A stretch of DNA of 64,000 nt from Richelia sinica FACHB-800 (GTDB taxonomy: Bacteria; Cyanobacteriota; Cyanobacteriia; Cyanobacteriales; Nostocaceae): the NCBI RefSeq assembly GCF_014698825.1, contig NZ_JACJTT010000001.1, forward strand, positions 1 through 64,000. Reading direction: 5' to 3'. Below are positions 53,282 to 62,909 of the stretch, one piece after another; within the stretch, counting starts at the first letter, position 1, and each line of letters begins with the position of its first letter. The notes beneath the pieces were generated by a model, which did no database searches, had not been told where the DNA came from, and saw nothing but the letters and a program-made list of their open reading frames with translations. A program made the translations under genes and the position numbers.

Positions 53282-54514
53282 TTAATTGATGCGGCTGTTG
53301 ATATCTTGGTACAGCTTATTCACCTGTTCCAACATATCTTGATTTTTCTGTGATTGGAATAAATCTCTGGCTTTGTTCAGATGTTTGAGGGCTTCATCTA
53401 CTCGTTTTTGTTTGTGGAGCGTAATTGCTAAATTATAGTAAGCATAGCCATAATTGGGGTCGATACTAATGGCTTTTTGATAATTACTAATGGCTGCTTG
53501 AACTTGACCTTGGTCATCCAAAGTATTAGCTAAACCTGTATAGGCCTTGGCACTTCTAGGTTGCAGTTTAATCACAGTTGAATATTCAGTCGCAGCGGCT
53601 GTTAATTGGCCTTGTTCATATAAGGCATTACCTAAATTGTAATGAGCATCGGTGTTTTGCTGGTCGAGACTAATCGCTTTTTGGTATTGAGCGATCGCAT
53701 CATCCATTTTTCCCTGATCATATAAAGCATTGCCTAGCTTGACATAGGTCTGTGCATAATCAGGACGCAAGCGAATGGTAGTTTGATATTCAGCTATCGC
53801 TTCTGCCGTTTTCCCTTGGTCATATAAAGCACTGCCTAAATAATAATGAGGTTCAGCATTCTCAGGGTCAAGACTAATGGCTTGTTGATATTGAGTAATA
53901 GCTTCAGTAATTTTATTTTGGTCATATAAAGCATTACCCAAACTAATATAAGCCTTAATATTTTTCGGGTCTAAACGTACTGCTGCTTGATAATTCGTAA
54001 TGGCAGCTTTTAGGTTATTTTGATAATAATAAATATTCCCCAATGAATAATAAGCACGGGCATATTGGGGATTTAAGTTAATGGTTTTTTGATATTCGGC
54101 AATTGCTTCTGCATATCGATCTAATTTGGCCAAAGTTAAACCCAAATTAAAATGGGCTTCTGGAGATTGGGGATCTAATTGAATAGCTTGATTATAACTA
54201 GCGATCGCTGCTTGTGATTTGCCTTGGTCATCTAAAGCATTACCCAAACCCACATAAGCTGGGGCAAAAGCTGGGTCTAGTGCGATCGCTTCCCGAAAAG
54301 CCGCTTCTGCACCCTTAAAATCTCCTTTTATATAGAGATTTTGTCCTTTTTCAAATCTTGCTAATGCTTGAGGATTACTTTCACCAATTTTTACTTGATA
54401 AGTTCCTTGACTTTCTTGAGCATTATCACCCCTACTTTTTCCCCAGGCAACATTAGCCTGTGTCACCCACAAACTGATAATAGCTAATACTAATAACTTG
54501 TTTATTTTTTTCAT
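53282..54514 (-). CDS. Exported TPR protein
   Basis: 410 residues. Signal peptide at 1-25 (KLLVLAIISLWVTQANVAWG). The rest is about ten consecutive 34-residue tetratricopeptide repeats from about 50 to 400, each close to AxAxYxxAIxLDPxxAxAHY and LGNALYDQGK. The repeats are so alike that internal duplication is recent. It probably acts as a periplasmic or lumenal scaffold. First gene of the likely TPR-cobA-hemD-coaE transcription unit, but no functional link to tetrapyrroles is evident. Confidence 0.93.
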   Translation of the reverse strand: MKKINKLLVLAIISLWVTQANVAWGKSRGDNAQESQGTYQVKIGESNPQALARFEKGQNLYIKGDFKGAEAAFREAIALDPAFAPAYVGLGNALDDQGKSQAAIASYNQAIQLDPQSPEAHFNLGLTLAKLDRYAEAIAEYQKTINLNPQYARAYYSLGNIYYYQNNLKAAITNYQAAVRLDPKNIKAYISLGNALYDQNKITEAITQYQQAISLDPENAEPHYYLGSALYDQGKTAEAIAEYQTTIRLRPDYAQTYVKLGNALYDQGKMDDAIAQYQKAISLDQQNTDAHYNLGNALYEQGQLTAAATEYSTVIKLQPRSAKAYTGLANTLDDQGQVQAAISNYQKAISIDPNYGYAYYNLAITLHKQKRVDEALKHLNKARDLFQSQKNQDMLEQVNKLYQDINSRIN

Positions 54515-55013
54515 TATCTAATTTCCTGTATTTGGTGATAATCCCGTTTTTAATAATTGTTGATGAATGAATATTTGTTAAATGTTTATGCCAATATTTA
54601 TAATCATTTTAACCTAAATCAAATCTAGCAATAAATCTATCTTTTCAAAGATTTACATTTACCAACACCAAATAATTTTTAAAACAATATCTTTATAGTC
54701 AAATTTATCATTAGGTTGTATGAGATTGGTATAGATATCACCGATGTGGGTAAGGGTTTAGCAATGCTAAACCCAACGAGACATTTATAGTTGTGGACAA
54801 AGAAGTTAGGACATGAACTAACACTAAAACTTAGACAGCCAAAGGCTTTTAGCACTGTGGGTTGCCATTTGCTGATGGGGAAAACGGAGGACAAGGAAGA
54901 CAAAGGAGATAAGGACGAATATCTTCTCTTTCCTTCCCCTCTCTCCCCCTCTCTTTTTGTCACCTGTCACCTACTCTATATGTAACAGTATTGTCATCCA
55001 ATATTATCAGCAG
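54515..55013. other. 499-bp region dominated by repeats
   Basis: Contains the third copy of a dispersed repeat interrupted by the purine/pyrimidine-rich repeat (54801-54981), and otherwise AT-rich DNA with the promoter of the TPR gene. Short frames through the repeats are not genes. Confidence 0.6.
54801..54981. repeat. Dispersed repeat copy 3, split by purine/pyrimidine repeat copy 2
   Basis: Left part GAAGTTAGGACATGAACT ... GGCTTTTAGCACTGT (to about 54858) and right part CACCTGTCACCTACTCTATA (54961-54980) correspond to the continuous copies at 16870 and 22461. Between them sits a block of about 100 bp whose core (54878-54956) matches the repeat at 15690-15764. Confidence 0.8.
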
Positions 55014-55487
55014 TTATTTCACCTTGGCTTTAGCATCCATCTTGTCTAATAAAACTGATAACCTTTTGGCTGTTTCTGGTTGACGCTGCTTCATCAGTAA
55101 ATCCCGCGCTTGTTTTAAATTAATTTGCGCTTCCTCTGTTTGTTCCTGCTGCATGAGAATATTTGCCAGTCTTAAATACGCTTGGGGATTTTTGGGACTG
55201 CGATTGATGACTTCTCGAAATAAGGCAATTGCTTCTGTATGATTGCCTTGTTTACTTAAAGTGTCTCCTAACAACAACCGCACTACATCATTAGTAGAAT
55301 TAATCGCTATCACCTTACGAAAAGCTGCTTCTGCACCTTGATAATCCTCTGCTTGATAAAGATTCGTACCTTGCTGAAATAAATTAGCAGTAATTAAGGT
55401 TTTAACTGCAAAGTATACAAGCAAGATAACACTAGCAGATACTACCCCAATGGCAATAATATTAGTGGGCAAGAAATTTTCTAACAT
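55014..55487 (-). CDS. Membrane-anchored TPR protein
   Basis: 157 residues from the ATG at 55487 (MLENFLPTNIIAIGVVSASV); an ATG ten codons upstream lies inside the hpt gene and would put charged residues before the anchor. A membrane helix at about 9-30 is followed by three to four TPRs (TNLYQAEDYQGAEAAFRKVI; NHTEAIALFREVINRSPKNP; QEQTEEAQINLKQARDLL) and a basic C-terminus. It follows hpt closely on the same strand, so it is probably co-expressed with the tocopherol genes, but a role there is unproven. Confidence 0.85.
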   Translation of the reverse strand: MLENFLPTNIIAIGVVSASVILLVYFAVKTLITANLFQQGTNLYQAEDYQGAEAAFRKVIAINSTNDVVRLLLGDTLSKQGNHTEAIALFREVINRSPKNPQAYLRLANILMQQEQTEEAQINLKQARDLLMKQRQPETAKRLSVLLDKMDAKAKVK

Positions 55488-55497
55488 GGTGGTAATT

Positions 55498-56439
55498 TTA
55501 CCCGAAAATACAAGCAAGAGGAAAAACTAAATATTCAACGAAAAACAGTTTCCAAATAAATTGGTAGAAATTAGCGATCGCACTTTTATTTTCTAAGTCT
55601 ACTTCCCGGCTTTTTCTCCACATCACTACCAGAATAATGATATGTGTAATTACCAAAAAGATAGGATTTACTTCTGCCAGTTTGAATAAGCCGACAAAAA
55701 TCATCCCCCCATAGCAAATAGTTAACACCCAACGGGCTAGTTTAAATACCGCTTTCTGTCCCAACTGGATGGTCAAAGTTGTGATATTGTAGAAGCGATC
55801 GCCCTCCATATCGGGTATATCTTTAAAAATCGCGATCGCGAAACTAAATACCAAAATAAACACCGTTAGTGCCCAAACTGCCCTAGGTATGCCTTGGCTA
55901 CGTTGAAATAGCCAACTAAAATGTAAGAATAAACCTAAATTTACGATAGTACCCCGGACGCTAAAAATACATAAAGCCGCCCAAAAAGGATACTGTTTTA
56001 AGCGAATTGGTGGTAAAGAATAGGCTGTACCAATAGCTAAACTAATTGCCACCATCCAAAATAAAAATGGCCCACTGAACAAAGCAATAACTAAGGCAAA
56101 AATCCCAGTTAAAATGACAATTAATTGTCCTTGGGATTTTGTAAAATCTCCCGATGCTAAAGGCAAATAGGGTTTATTGATTTTATCAATTTCTACATCT
56201 TCTAATTGATTTAAACCCACAATATAAATATTGCCACATAAACAAGCTAACCAAGTGGCGAAAAATTGCCCGATGGGAATACCAGGAAATTTACTAGCAG
56301 TCACACCCAAGGTGAGCAAATATAACCCCAAAACACTTAAACTGGTGCCAATAATTGTATGGGGACGAGAAAACCGCCAAAAAGCATCAAACCATTTTCC
56401 AGGGAAAAACGGATAATTTTGTTGAAAGAATTGATTCAT
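55498..56439 (-). CDS. hpt: Homogentisate phytyltransferase
   Basis: Committed step of tocopherol (vitamin E) synthesis: condenses homogentisate with phytyl diphosphate to 2-methyl-6-phytylbenzoquinol. UbiA-type membrane protein of 313 residues with about eight or nine helices. Aspartate motif NQLEDVEIDKINKPYLPLAS near residues 75-94, preceded by the N-terminal WRFSRPHTIIGTSLS that is typical of HPT. The second motif is KDIPDMEGDRFYNITT near 195-210. The methyltransferase gene 81 bp upstream on the same strand fits the pathway. Confidence 0.92.
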   Translation of the reverse strand: MNQFFQQNYPFFPGKWFDAFWRFSRPHTIIGTSLSVLGLYLLTLGVTASKFPGIPIGQFFATWLACLCGNIYIVGLNQLEDVEIDKINKPYLPLASGDFTKSQGQLIVILTGIFALVIALFSGPFLFWMVAISLAIGTAYSLPPIRLKQYPFWAALCIFSVRGTIVNLGLFLHFSWLFQRSQGIPRAVWALTVFILVFSFAIAIFKDIPDMEGDRFYNITTLTIQLGQKAVFKLARWVLTICYGGMIFVGLFKLAEVNPIFLVITHIIILVVMWRKSREVDLENKSAIANFYQFIWKLFFVEYLVFPLACIFG

Positions 56440-56520
56440 TTTCAGAAGTGAATTTTGAATGGTAATGACATCAAAAACGTGGAGAACAGGAAAAGATTTT
56501 TAATACTGTTTCTGCGGGCC

Positions 56521-57363
56521 TTATTTATTACCGCAGATTAAACCAAAGCGAATTAACCCCCGTTCATAACCGCGACGCATCAACCCCAAAGACAAGGCCC
56601 CCTGAATTGTACTCCAACCAGAACGGAATAAGCCGATAATAGCGCTAGGAGTCAGTGCAGAACTAATCACCACCTGCCAAAAAGGTGCAACTGCCATTGA
56701 CCAATCAGCAGCACGGATATGATGTAATGGTAATTGCCCTGCGATCGCTTCATATTCTGGTAAGGAAATTACATAGGGTAAAAAATATACCCGATAAATA
56801 TCCTGTAAATGCTTCTGTTCATCCTCAGTTAGTGGTGATGTATCCGTTGGTCGATGACACCAAGTTGCCATAATTAAAGTCCCCCCAGGCTTCAACACCC
56901 GATAACACTCCTGTAAAAACTTGACTTTATCTGGCATATGTTCACCACTTTCTAGAGACCACACCAAATCAAAGGAATTATCAACAAAGGGCATTTCTAG
57001 GGCATTTGCGACCAAAAACTCACTCCTATGGCTTAAATTCGCAGCTATAGCCCTTTCTGTTGCTCTTTTTGCCTGTACCGGACTCAACGTAATTCCGGTA
57101 GCCTTAGCACCGAACTTATCTGCTAAGTATAAAGAACTGCCTCCTATCCCACAACCCACATCTAAAATATTCTCTGCTGTTGTCACCCCTGACCATTGCA
57201 GCAACTCTTCAATTAAGTCTATCTGTGCTTGACGACGGTCTTTTTCTTCACTACCGTCGGGTCCATAGTAGCCGTGGTGCATGTGTTCTCCCCAAACTTG
57301 TTCCCATAAACTGGAAGAAGCATCATAAAAGTGTCTAATTTGCTGGTAAAGTATTGTACTCAT
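56521..57363 (-). CDS. gamma-Tocopherol methyltransferase-like SAM methyltransferase
   Basis: 280 residues with a class I SAM-binding fold: motif I ENILDVGCGIGGSSLYLA near 64-81, then GAKATGITLSPVQAKRATERA near 84-105, which is the hallmark of the gamma-tocopherol methyltransferase/MPBQ group, and FDLVWSLESGEHMPDK near 133-148. The N-terminal HFYDASSSLWEQVWGEHMHHGYY is family-specific. It would methylate gamma- to alpha-tocopherol. Unlike plant enzymes there is no transit peptide. The adjacent hpt supports a tocopherol role; a quinone methyltransferase is the main alternative. Confidence 0.88.
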   Translation of the reverse strand: MSTILYQQIRHFYDASSSLWEQVWGEHMHHGYYGPDGSEEKDRRQAQIDLIEELLQWSGVTTAENILDVGCGIGGSSLYLADKFGAKATGITLSPVQAKRATERAIAANLSHRSEFLVANALEMPFVDNSFDLVWSLESGEHMPDKVKFLQECYRVLKPGGTLIMATWCHRPTDTSPLTEDEQKHLQDIYRVYFLPYVISLPEYEAIAGQLPLHHIRAADWSMAVAPFWQVVISSALTPSAIIGLFRSGWSTIQGALSLGLMRRGYERGLIRFGLICGNK

Positions 57364-57569
57364 AAACTCACTCGTGTCAAAAACTGAGCAAAATTAAAAC
57401 AACATATTGGTAGGCTACCATGTGTGCTTTTAATTCAATTAATCTTGTTTTGTAAGTGATAAAAGTACATCAAAGAGTATCCGCCCTTTGAATTCTAACT
57501 TTTGACTTTCAGGCAATGGTACTAGCCGCAGTGAGATAATTAATTTTGCGTTGGAAAACTTGAAGTCTT

Positions 57570-58904
57570 ATGACTGTTTCTCGGACAATTTGTTTGGGAT
57601 TTTTAGCAGTAATCACATTGGGAACCATTCTGTTAATGATGCCCTTTGCCACTAGCAGTGGTAACTGGAATGACCCAATTGTGGCACTGTTTACTTCAAC
57701 TTCGGCGGTATGCGTCACAGGTTTATCAGTAGTTGACCCTGGCACATATTTCTCTTTTTGGGGTCAATTTTTTATTGCCCTTTTAGCCCAAATTGGCGGT
57801 TTGGGTTATATGACCACTACCACTTTTCTGATTTTGTTAATTGGGCGAAAATTTGACCTACGCCAAAAAATAGCAATTCAACAAGCTTTGGATCGACCAG
57901 GCATGAGTGGTAGCAGCCAAATTATTCGCTCAATTATTGCGACCACCTTAATTTTTGAAATTACTGGCATCTTTCTACTCTTACCAGCATTTGTGCCTGA
58001 ACATGGCTGGAATTATGGTCTATGGCTAGCCATATTTCATAGTGTCAATGCTTGGAATAATGCCGGATTTAGCTTATTCAAAGATAATTTAATTGGCTAT
58101 CAATCCTCGCCTTTAGTGGTTTTCACGATTACTACCTTAATTATCTTTGGCGGTATTGGCTATCAAGTAATTTTAGAAATGTATATTTGGCTCAGGGAAA
58201 AAATTAATAAATCAGCCAATAATTTTAATTTATCCTTGGATTTTAAAGTTGCTACTAGCACAACAATCTTGTTATTAGTGCTAGGCACTTTTCTCTTTCT
58301 CACTATCGAACAACGGAATCATGAAATATTTGGTAACCTCAATTTAGCAGATAAATTTCTAGTTGCTTGGTTTCAATCTGTTACGCCCAGAACTGCTGGT
58401 TTTAACACCGTTGATTTTGGAAAAATGACAGATGCTGCTTTATTTATCACCATCGTTTTAATGTTTATTGGTGCTAGCCCTGGTGGCACTGGCGGGGGGA
58501 TAAAAACTACTACTTTGCGGGTGTTAACTAGTTGTACAAAATCGATTTTACAGGGCAAAGAAGATGTTTTACTCTACGAGAGAAAAATAGCTGTTTCACT
58601 TATTTTAAAGGCTGTAGGAGTCGTATTAGGTTCATTCGCTACGGTGCTTTTTGCCACACTTTTAATTAGTGTAACTGACCCAAAATTTGATTTTATTCAG
58701 ATTTTGTTTGAAGTGGTATCTGCTTTTGCTACAGTGGGATTATCCACCGGTATAACTAGTAGTCTTTCCGTCGTAGCCAAGATAATTGTTATTACCACAA
58801 TGTATATCGGTAGAGTCGGGGTTCTATTATTAATGTCAGCAATTTTAGGTGACCCTCGTCCTAGCAGAGTCCACTATCCTGAAGAAAATTTACTGGTGGG
58901 CTAA
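57570..58904 (+). CDS. ktrB: Potassium uptake channel subunit KtrB (TrkH/Ktr family)
   Basis: 444 residues with four M1-P-M2 repeats. The pore loops are recognisable: SAVCVTGLSVVD near 50-61, NAWNNAGFSLF near 158-168, TPRTAGFNTVD near 270-280 and VSAFATVGLSTG near 382-393, each with the conserved Gly of the selectivity filter. It forms a dimer gated by the KtrA ring and moves K+ (with Na+ dependence in Synechocystis). KtrA follows after 44 bp on the same strand. The start of about 57570 is preceded by GAAAACTTGAAGTCTT, with no strong ribosome site. Confidence 0.95.
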   Translation: MTVSRTICLGFLAVITLGTILLMMPFATSSGNWNDPIVALFTSTSAVCVTGLSVVDPGTYFSFWGQFFIALLAQIGGLGYMTTTTFLILLIGRKFDLRQKIAIQQALDRPGMSGSSQIIRSIIATTLIFEITGIFLLLPAFVPEHGWNYGLWLAIFHSVNAWNNAGFSLFKDNLIGYQSSPLVVFTITTLIIFGGIGYQVILEMYIWLREKINKSANNFNLSLDFKVATSTTILLLVLGTFLFLTIEQRNHEIFGNLNLADKFLVAWFQSVTPRTAGFNTVDFGKMTDAALFITIVLMFIGASPGGTGGGIKTTTLRVLTSCTKSILQGKEDVLLYERKIAVSLILKAVGVVLGSFATVLFATLLISVTDPKFDFIQILFEVVSAFATVGLSTGITSSLSVVAKIIVITTMYIGRVGVLLLMSAILGDPRPSRVHYPEENLLVG

Positions 58905-58948
58905 TCAATAAAAATTTCCTTGTAAAAACATCAATAACAACAGAAATT

Positions 58949-59644
58949 ATGAATCTGTCATCATTAAAATTCTTGCGGAGTCTCCGAAAAGATAACCACC
59001 AATTTGCCGTGATTGGTTTAGGTCGATTTGGTCGGGCTGTTTGTGCCACTCTGCATAATTTAGGTTATCAAGTTTTAGCTACAGATGTAGATGAAAAACG
59101 GGTATCAGAGGCATTAACAGAAGATATAGTTGGTCATGCTTTGCAGATAGATTCTACTGAACCTGCGGCTTTGAGAGAAGCAGGGATTTTTGAATTTGAT
59201 ACAGTCATTGTTGCCATTGGTAATTATATTCAAGAAAGTATTATCACCACTCTGAATGTGAAAGAAGGTGGTGTGCCCCATGTAGTAGCAAAAGCTTCTA
59301 GTGAAGTTCACTGCAAGTTGCTAAAAAGAGTGGGTGCAGATCATGTTGTGTTTCCTGAATATGAAGCTGGTTCTGCTTTAGCGAGAACCCTGACCAAACC
59401 CTCAATTTTAGAACGATTTGACCTTGACCCAGATAACAGTATTGTCGAGTTACTTGTTCCTGATGAATTTCACGGTAAAACCATTACAGAAATTCAATTG
59501 CGTAACCGCTATGGCTTAAATTTGTTAGCAGTGAGTCAGGATGGAAAATTTTTGATTAACCCTGAACCTACCAAACGCTTAGAAAGAGGTTCAGCTATGG
59601 TTGTGATTGGTTGTAATAAAGATATTAATCGGTTACCAATTTAG
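58949..59644 (+). CDS. ktrA: Potassium uptake regulator KtrA (RCK domain protein)
   Basis: 231 residues, cytosolic. The N-terminal RCK/TrkA-N Rossmann domain starts FAVIGLGRFGRAVCATL (GxGxxG at about 22-27) with acidic end-of-strand residue in ATDVDEKRV, and binds ATP/ADP or NAD. The C-terminal RCK-C domain spans about 145-231 (IVELLVPDEFHGKTITEIQL). An octameric ring of KtrA gates KtrB. Operon with ktrB. Confidence 0.95.
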   Translation: MNLSSLKFLRSLRKDNHQFAVIGLGRFGRAVCATLHNLGYQVLATDVDEKRVSEALTEDIVGHALQIDSTEPAALREAGIFEFDTVIVAIGNYIQESIITTLNVKEGGVPHVVAKASSEVHCKLLKRVGADHVVFPEYEAGSALARTLTKPSILERFDLDPDNSIVELLVPDEFHGKTITEIQLRNRYGLNLLAVSQDGKFLINPEPTKRLERGSAMVVIGCNKDINRLPI

Positions 59645-59659
59645 TCACAAACCATATTA

Positions 59660-59731
59660 GACATCTCCAGAAAAGTAGAGACGTTCCATGGAAAATCTCT
59701 ACAATGTTTCCAGGAAATGCACATTTAATTT
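59660..59731. repeat. Palindromic dispersed repeat, copy 3
   Basis: ACATCTCCAGAAAAGTAGAG, ACGTTCCATGGAAAATCTCT and ACAATGTTTCCAGGAAATGC, then ACATTTAAT. It shares both flanks with copy 1 (36555-36627); the palindrome is degraded by two changes. Confidence 0.85.
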
Positions 59732-59805
59732 TCACCACATGTTTATATTATCGGTGCGTTAAGCGTTGCTATAACGCACCCTACCGTTATCTAAGGTCAT
59801 CTATT

Positions 59806-60771
59806 TTATTGCTTCACTTCCGGGGTTTTAGATGTGACATTTTGCCCTAATTGCTGTAACATCTGGGTGATATTTTCAGTTTTTTCTGTGTCGCCTTGTC
59901 GGGTATATTCATTTAAAGCCCGACTGAAAGATTTCTTGGCGTTATTGATATCGCCTTGATTGTATAGCGCCACTCCTAAATTATAGAGAGCGAGGGCGTT
60001 TTTAGGATTGAGGCGAATTGCTTGTTGATAAACAGTAATTGCTTCGGCATTTTTGCCTTGCATAGACAATAAACTGCCCAAATTATTGTAAGCTACGCCG
60101 AGTTCGGGATTTAACTTTAAAACTTGACGGTAGGTGTCAATCGCCTGGTCAATTTGATTGTCCTTTTGCAAAACCAGGGCTAAATTTAAATAAGCATCCG
60201 TATTACTGTTATCTAGATTAATTGCCTGTTGATAAGCAGCGATCGCTTCTTGATACTGTCCTTGCTCATACAGTGCTAACCCTAAATTATAATGGGTGGC
60301 AGCCATGGTGGGGTTAAAGGTTAAGGCTTGACGGTAGGCACTGACGGCAGCTTGTTGTTGTCCTTGTTTGTGTAAAACCAGACCTAAATTGTAATAAGCT
60401 TCACCGAAATTCGGATTTAGCCGAATTGCTTCACTATATTCTTGTCCAGCTAACTCCAGCCGATTTTGTCGCAAGAGAATATTCCCCAGAAAATTCCTCG
60501 CTGCGGCAATATTGGGGTCACGCTGCAAAGCTTGACGGAAAGCCGCTTCGGCAGCAGGTAAGTCATTGTTTTGATAACGGATGACTCCCTGTTGATACAA
60601 GCTAGCTGTTTCCAAATCTTGTGAGACGACATTTTGTGCCACTAATTTGGTGGGTAGGGTCAAGAGGACAAACAGTGAGGAAGCTAATAATAGCTTTTGT
60701 CCTAACTTGCTGGAAAAACCTACCAGGGATAGCCCCTGCAACCATTGACGAGATGAAATTTGCTCAAACAT
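59806..60771 (-). CDS. Exported TPR protein
   Basis: 321 residues. A hydrophobic segment at about 26-44 (KLLLASSLFVLLTLPTKLVA) is a signal peptide with a long n-region or an anchor. About seven 34-residue TPRs follow (from about 55 to 300), with repeated AxxxYRQALxxxPxxAxAxYNLG and LYxQGQ patterns. It resembles the 53.3-54.5-kb TPR protein in repeat type. Its final helix has KTENITQMLQQLGQN. No enzymatic domain. Scaffold function inferred. Confidence 0.92.
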   Translation of the reverse strand: MFEQISSRQWLQGLSLVGFSSKLGQKLLLASSLFVLLTLPTKLVAQNVVSQDLETASLYQQGVIRYQNNDLPAAEAAFRQALQRDPNIAAARNFLGNILLRQNRLELAGQEYSEAIRLNPNFGEAYYNLGLVLHKQGQQQAAVSAYRQALTFNPTMAATHYNLGLALYEQGQYQEAIAAYQQAINLDNSNTDAYLNLALVLQKDNQIDQAIDTYRQVLKLNPELGVAYNNLGSLLSMQGKNAEAITVYQQAIRLNPKNALALYNLGVALYNQGDINNAKKSFSRALNEYTRQGDTEKTENITQMLQQLGQNVTSKTPEVKQ

Positions 60772-60901
60772 AGATTAGTTTTTTACTTACTATCCCGCCC
60801 CTGGTGTACATATTTGATGCTTCGGGGCTAAGTATTTACATAGTCAGGATACCCATAACTACACGAAAAATTTAAACTCTTTTACTCAAAATTTAAATTT
60901 T

Positions 60902-62026
60902 TTACTCAATCCCTTGACCTTCCGGTAAAATCAACATGGCATCACCGAAGGAGTAGAAACGATACAGTGATGCGATCGCTTCTTGGTAAATTTTCAATAG
61001 CCTGATTCTGCCTATCAGGGCGCTAACCAACATCAACAAGCTAGAACGGGGTAAGTGAAAATTGGTAATTAGCCCTTCTACCACCTGCCATTCATAGCCA
61101 GGGTAAATAAACAAATTAGTTTTACCCACAAAGGGCTGTAATTCCCCTGATTGTGCCGCCCCTTCTAAAGCCCTAACCACCGTTGTTCCCACGGCAATAA
61201 TGCGCCCTCCAGCCGCCTTAGTAGCCCGAATTTGTTCTACGGTTTCTGGTGGTACTTCTATCCATTCTTCGTGCATTTGGTGAGTGGTGACATCTTCCAC
61301 TTCCACAGGGCGAAATGTGCCTACACCCACATGGAGGGTGAGAAAAGCTTGATTAATGCCAATATTCCGCAGTTTTTCTAATAATTCCGGTGTAAAATGT
61401 AATCCAGCTGTTGGTGCAGCGATCGCACCAGGTTGGTTAGCATACACTGTTTGATACTGGTCGCCAGCCGCCGTTGAACCTGTAATATACGGTGGTAGCG
61501 GTATTTCCCCAAACTTTTCTAACACCTGCACCAGGGAAACATGCTCTGGTAAATTAAACTGTAACAATCTCCCCCCAGTGGTTGGGTCTGATGCCATCAC
61601 TGTAGCTGTTAACGGATGGTCAGATTCTTGTCCATGATGACCATCAAAAATAATTTGACTACCCAATTTAAACCGCTTTCCCGGTTTAACCAAAGCCAAC
61701 CAACAATTATGCTGCCGTTCTTCTAACAGTAATACTTCCACTTCTGCCCCTGTGGCCTTACGTCCATACAACCGGGCAGGAATGACCTTCGTATTATTCA
61801 TTACCAACAAATCACCGGGACGGAGAAGTGTAGGCAAATCACGGAAAATATGGTGTAGAGGAGGAAGAGTTTTACCAGTTTCTGGGGAATTGACCACTAG
61901 TAAGCGGGAACTGTCTCTAGGAACCACCGGGTTTTGGGCTATCAGTTCTGGTGGCAGCACATAGTCATAACCAGATAAAGATTGGTCTAAATTAATATCT
62001 TGTGTTGTTTGTTCCTGCACGTTCAC
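60902..62026 (-). CDS. queA: S-adenosylmethionine:tRNA ribosyltransferase-isomerase
   Basis: Makes epoxyqueuosine from preQ1 in the wobble position of tRNA(Asp, Asn, His, Tyr), using the ribosyl part of SAM. 374 residues. Family segments are visible: [20 protein letters not shown] near 20-40, [18 protein letters not shown] near 72-90, [20 protein letters not shown] near 200-219, [12 protein letters not shown] near 232-243 and [16 protein letters not shown] near 321-336. Length is normal. Other queuosine genes are absent from the window. Confidence 0.97.
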   Translation of the reverse strand: MNVQEQTTQDINLDQSLSGYDYVLPPELIAQNPVVPRDSSRLLVVNSPETGKTLPPLHHIFRDLPTLLRPGDLLVMNNTKVIPARLYGRKATGAEVEVLLLEERQHNCWLALVKPGKRFKLGSQIIFDGHHGQESDHPLTATVMASDPTTGGRLLQFNLPEHVSLVQVLEKFGEIPLPPYITGSTAAGDQYQTVYANQPGAIAAPTAGLHFTPELLEKLRNIGINQAFLTLHVGVGTFRPVEVEDVTTHQMHEEWIEVPPETVEQIRATKAAGGRIIAVGTTVVRALEGAAQSGELQPFVGKTNLFIYPGYEWQVVEGLITNFHLPRSSLLMLVSALIGRIRLLKIYQEAIASLYRFYSFGDAMLILPEGQGIE

Positions 62027-62188
62027 TTTTGATTAACCAAAAAACAAAAATAACGTATGAGCATTCCTTGAGTATTTGCAGTTCGTGGCAAATAACCCCA
62101 TATTATATGTTCAAAATGGACACTCAAGCGAATTTGAGATAATTTTGAGCATTATTAACCTAATAAATGCCTGGCAGAATCGATTGAT

Positions 62189-62824
62189 ATGGTGACAATG
62201 CAAATTCCCCATTTTCCCGAAGCTAATCACCCATTGGTGAAGTCGTTGTTTCACCACAGCGACCAAGAATTGCTGAGTTTATTTCAGCAATATCCAGATC
62301 ATGGCAAGTATTTTACGGTGATTTTTTGCCGTTATAGTCCTATAGTCTACACCTTGATTCGCCATTCGGCGCGATCGCCCGTCCAGGCAGATTATCTATT
62401 TGCCCTCACCTGGAGACATATTTACTATGAACTAGGTGGACTCAATCTCAACAGCCCAGAAGTAGGTCAGGATGGTCTTAGCTTGCAAAACTGGCTAATT
62501 AACATGACCGCCTTCTGCATCAACGAAATTCAACTACCACCCACCGAAGCTATCCATTATTCTCTTCAAGGGTCTTCTCCACCCCTGTGGTGTTATGTTG
62601 AACAGGCATTAGACCAAATACCACCCCTATTACGTTTAATGCTAGTGATGGCACAAACCTTCCATTGGAGCGAAACTAGAATAGCAGCATACCTGCAAGC
62701 GGAAGGAGAACAAATTTCCCCCAGTGAAGTTAGTGATCTTCTGCAAGAAGGATATCGTATGCTAGAAGACAAACTGCCGGCCGATATTCGCGTGATTTAC
62801 TTAGAAGAGAATTTGCCATCTTAA
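62189..62824 (+). CDS. Sigma-70-like helix-turn-helix protein
   Basis: 211 residues. The N-terminal part (SDQELLSLFQQYPDHGKYFT; TLIRHSARSPVQADYLFALT) resembles ECF sigma region 2. The C-terminal part (PPLLRLMLVMAQTFHWSETRIAAYLQ; SPSEVSDLLQEGYRMLEDKL) resembles region 4. The usual pattern of region 4 (LxxREREVLxLRxxxGxSxxEIA) is only partly kept, so it may be a degenerate or divergent sigma factor or an anti-sigma-like regulator. No signal or membrane helix. ATG at 62189. The next gene, 86 bp downstream on the same strand, encodes a TPR protein; co-transcription is possible. Function not certain. Confidence 0.6.
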   Translation: MVTMQIPHFPEANHPLVKSLFHHSDQELLSLFQQYPDHGKYFTVIFCRYSPIVYTLIRHSARSPVQADYLFALTWRHIYYELGGLNLNSPEVGQDGLSLQNWLINMTAFCINEIQLPPTEAIHYSLQGSSPPLWCYVEQALDQIPPLLRLMLVMAQTFHWSETRIAAYLQAEGEQISPSEVSDLLQEGYRMLEDKLPADIRVIYLEENLPS

Positions 62825-62909
62825 GCTCAAGTATCAACGTGAATATATCCGGTCTTTAATTCCCATTACAGAGATTTTACTGAGAGCCGAAATTTCACGG
62901 GTGAGCGTT

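Noticed and set aside
54679-54985. Serine/leucine-rich frames on both strands near 54.8 kb
   Set aside because: They come from the purine/pyrimidine-rich repeat, which translates into low-complexity peptides.
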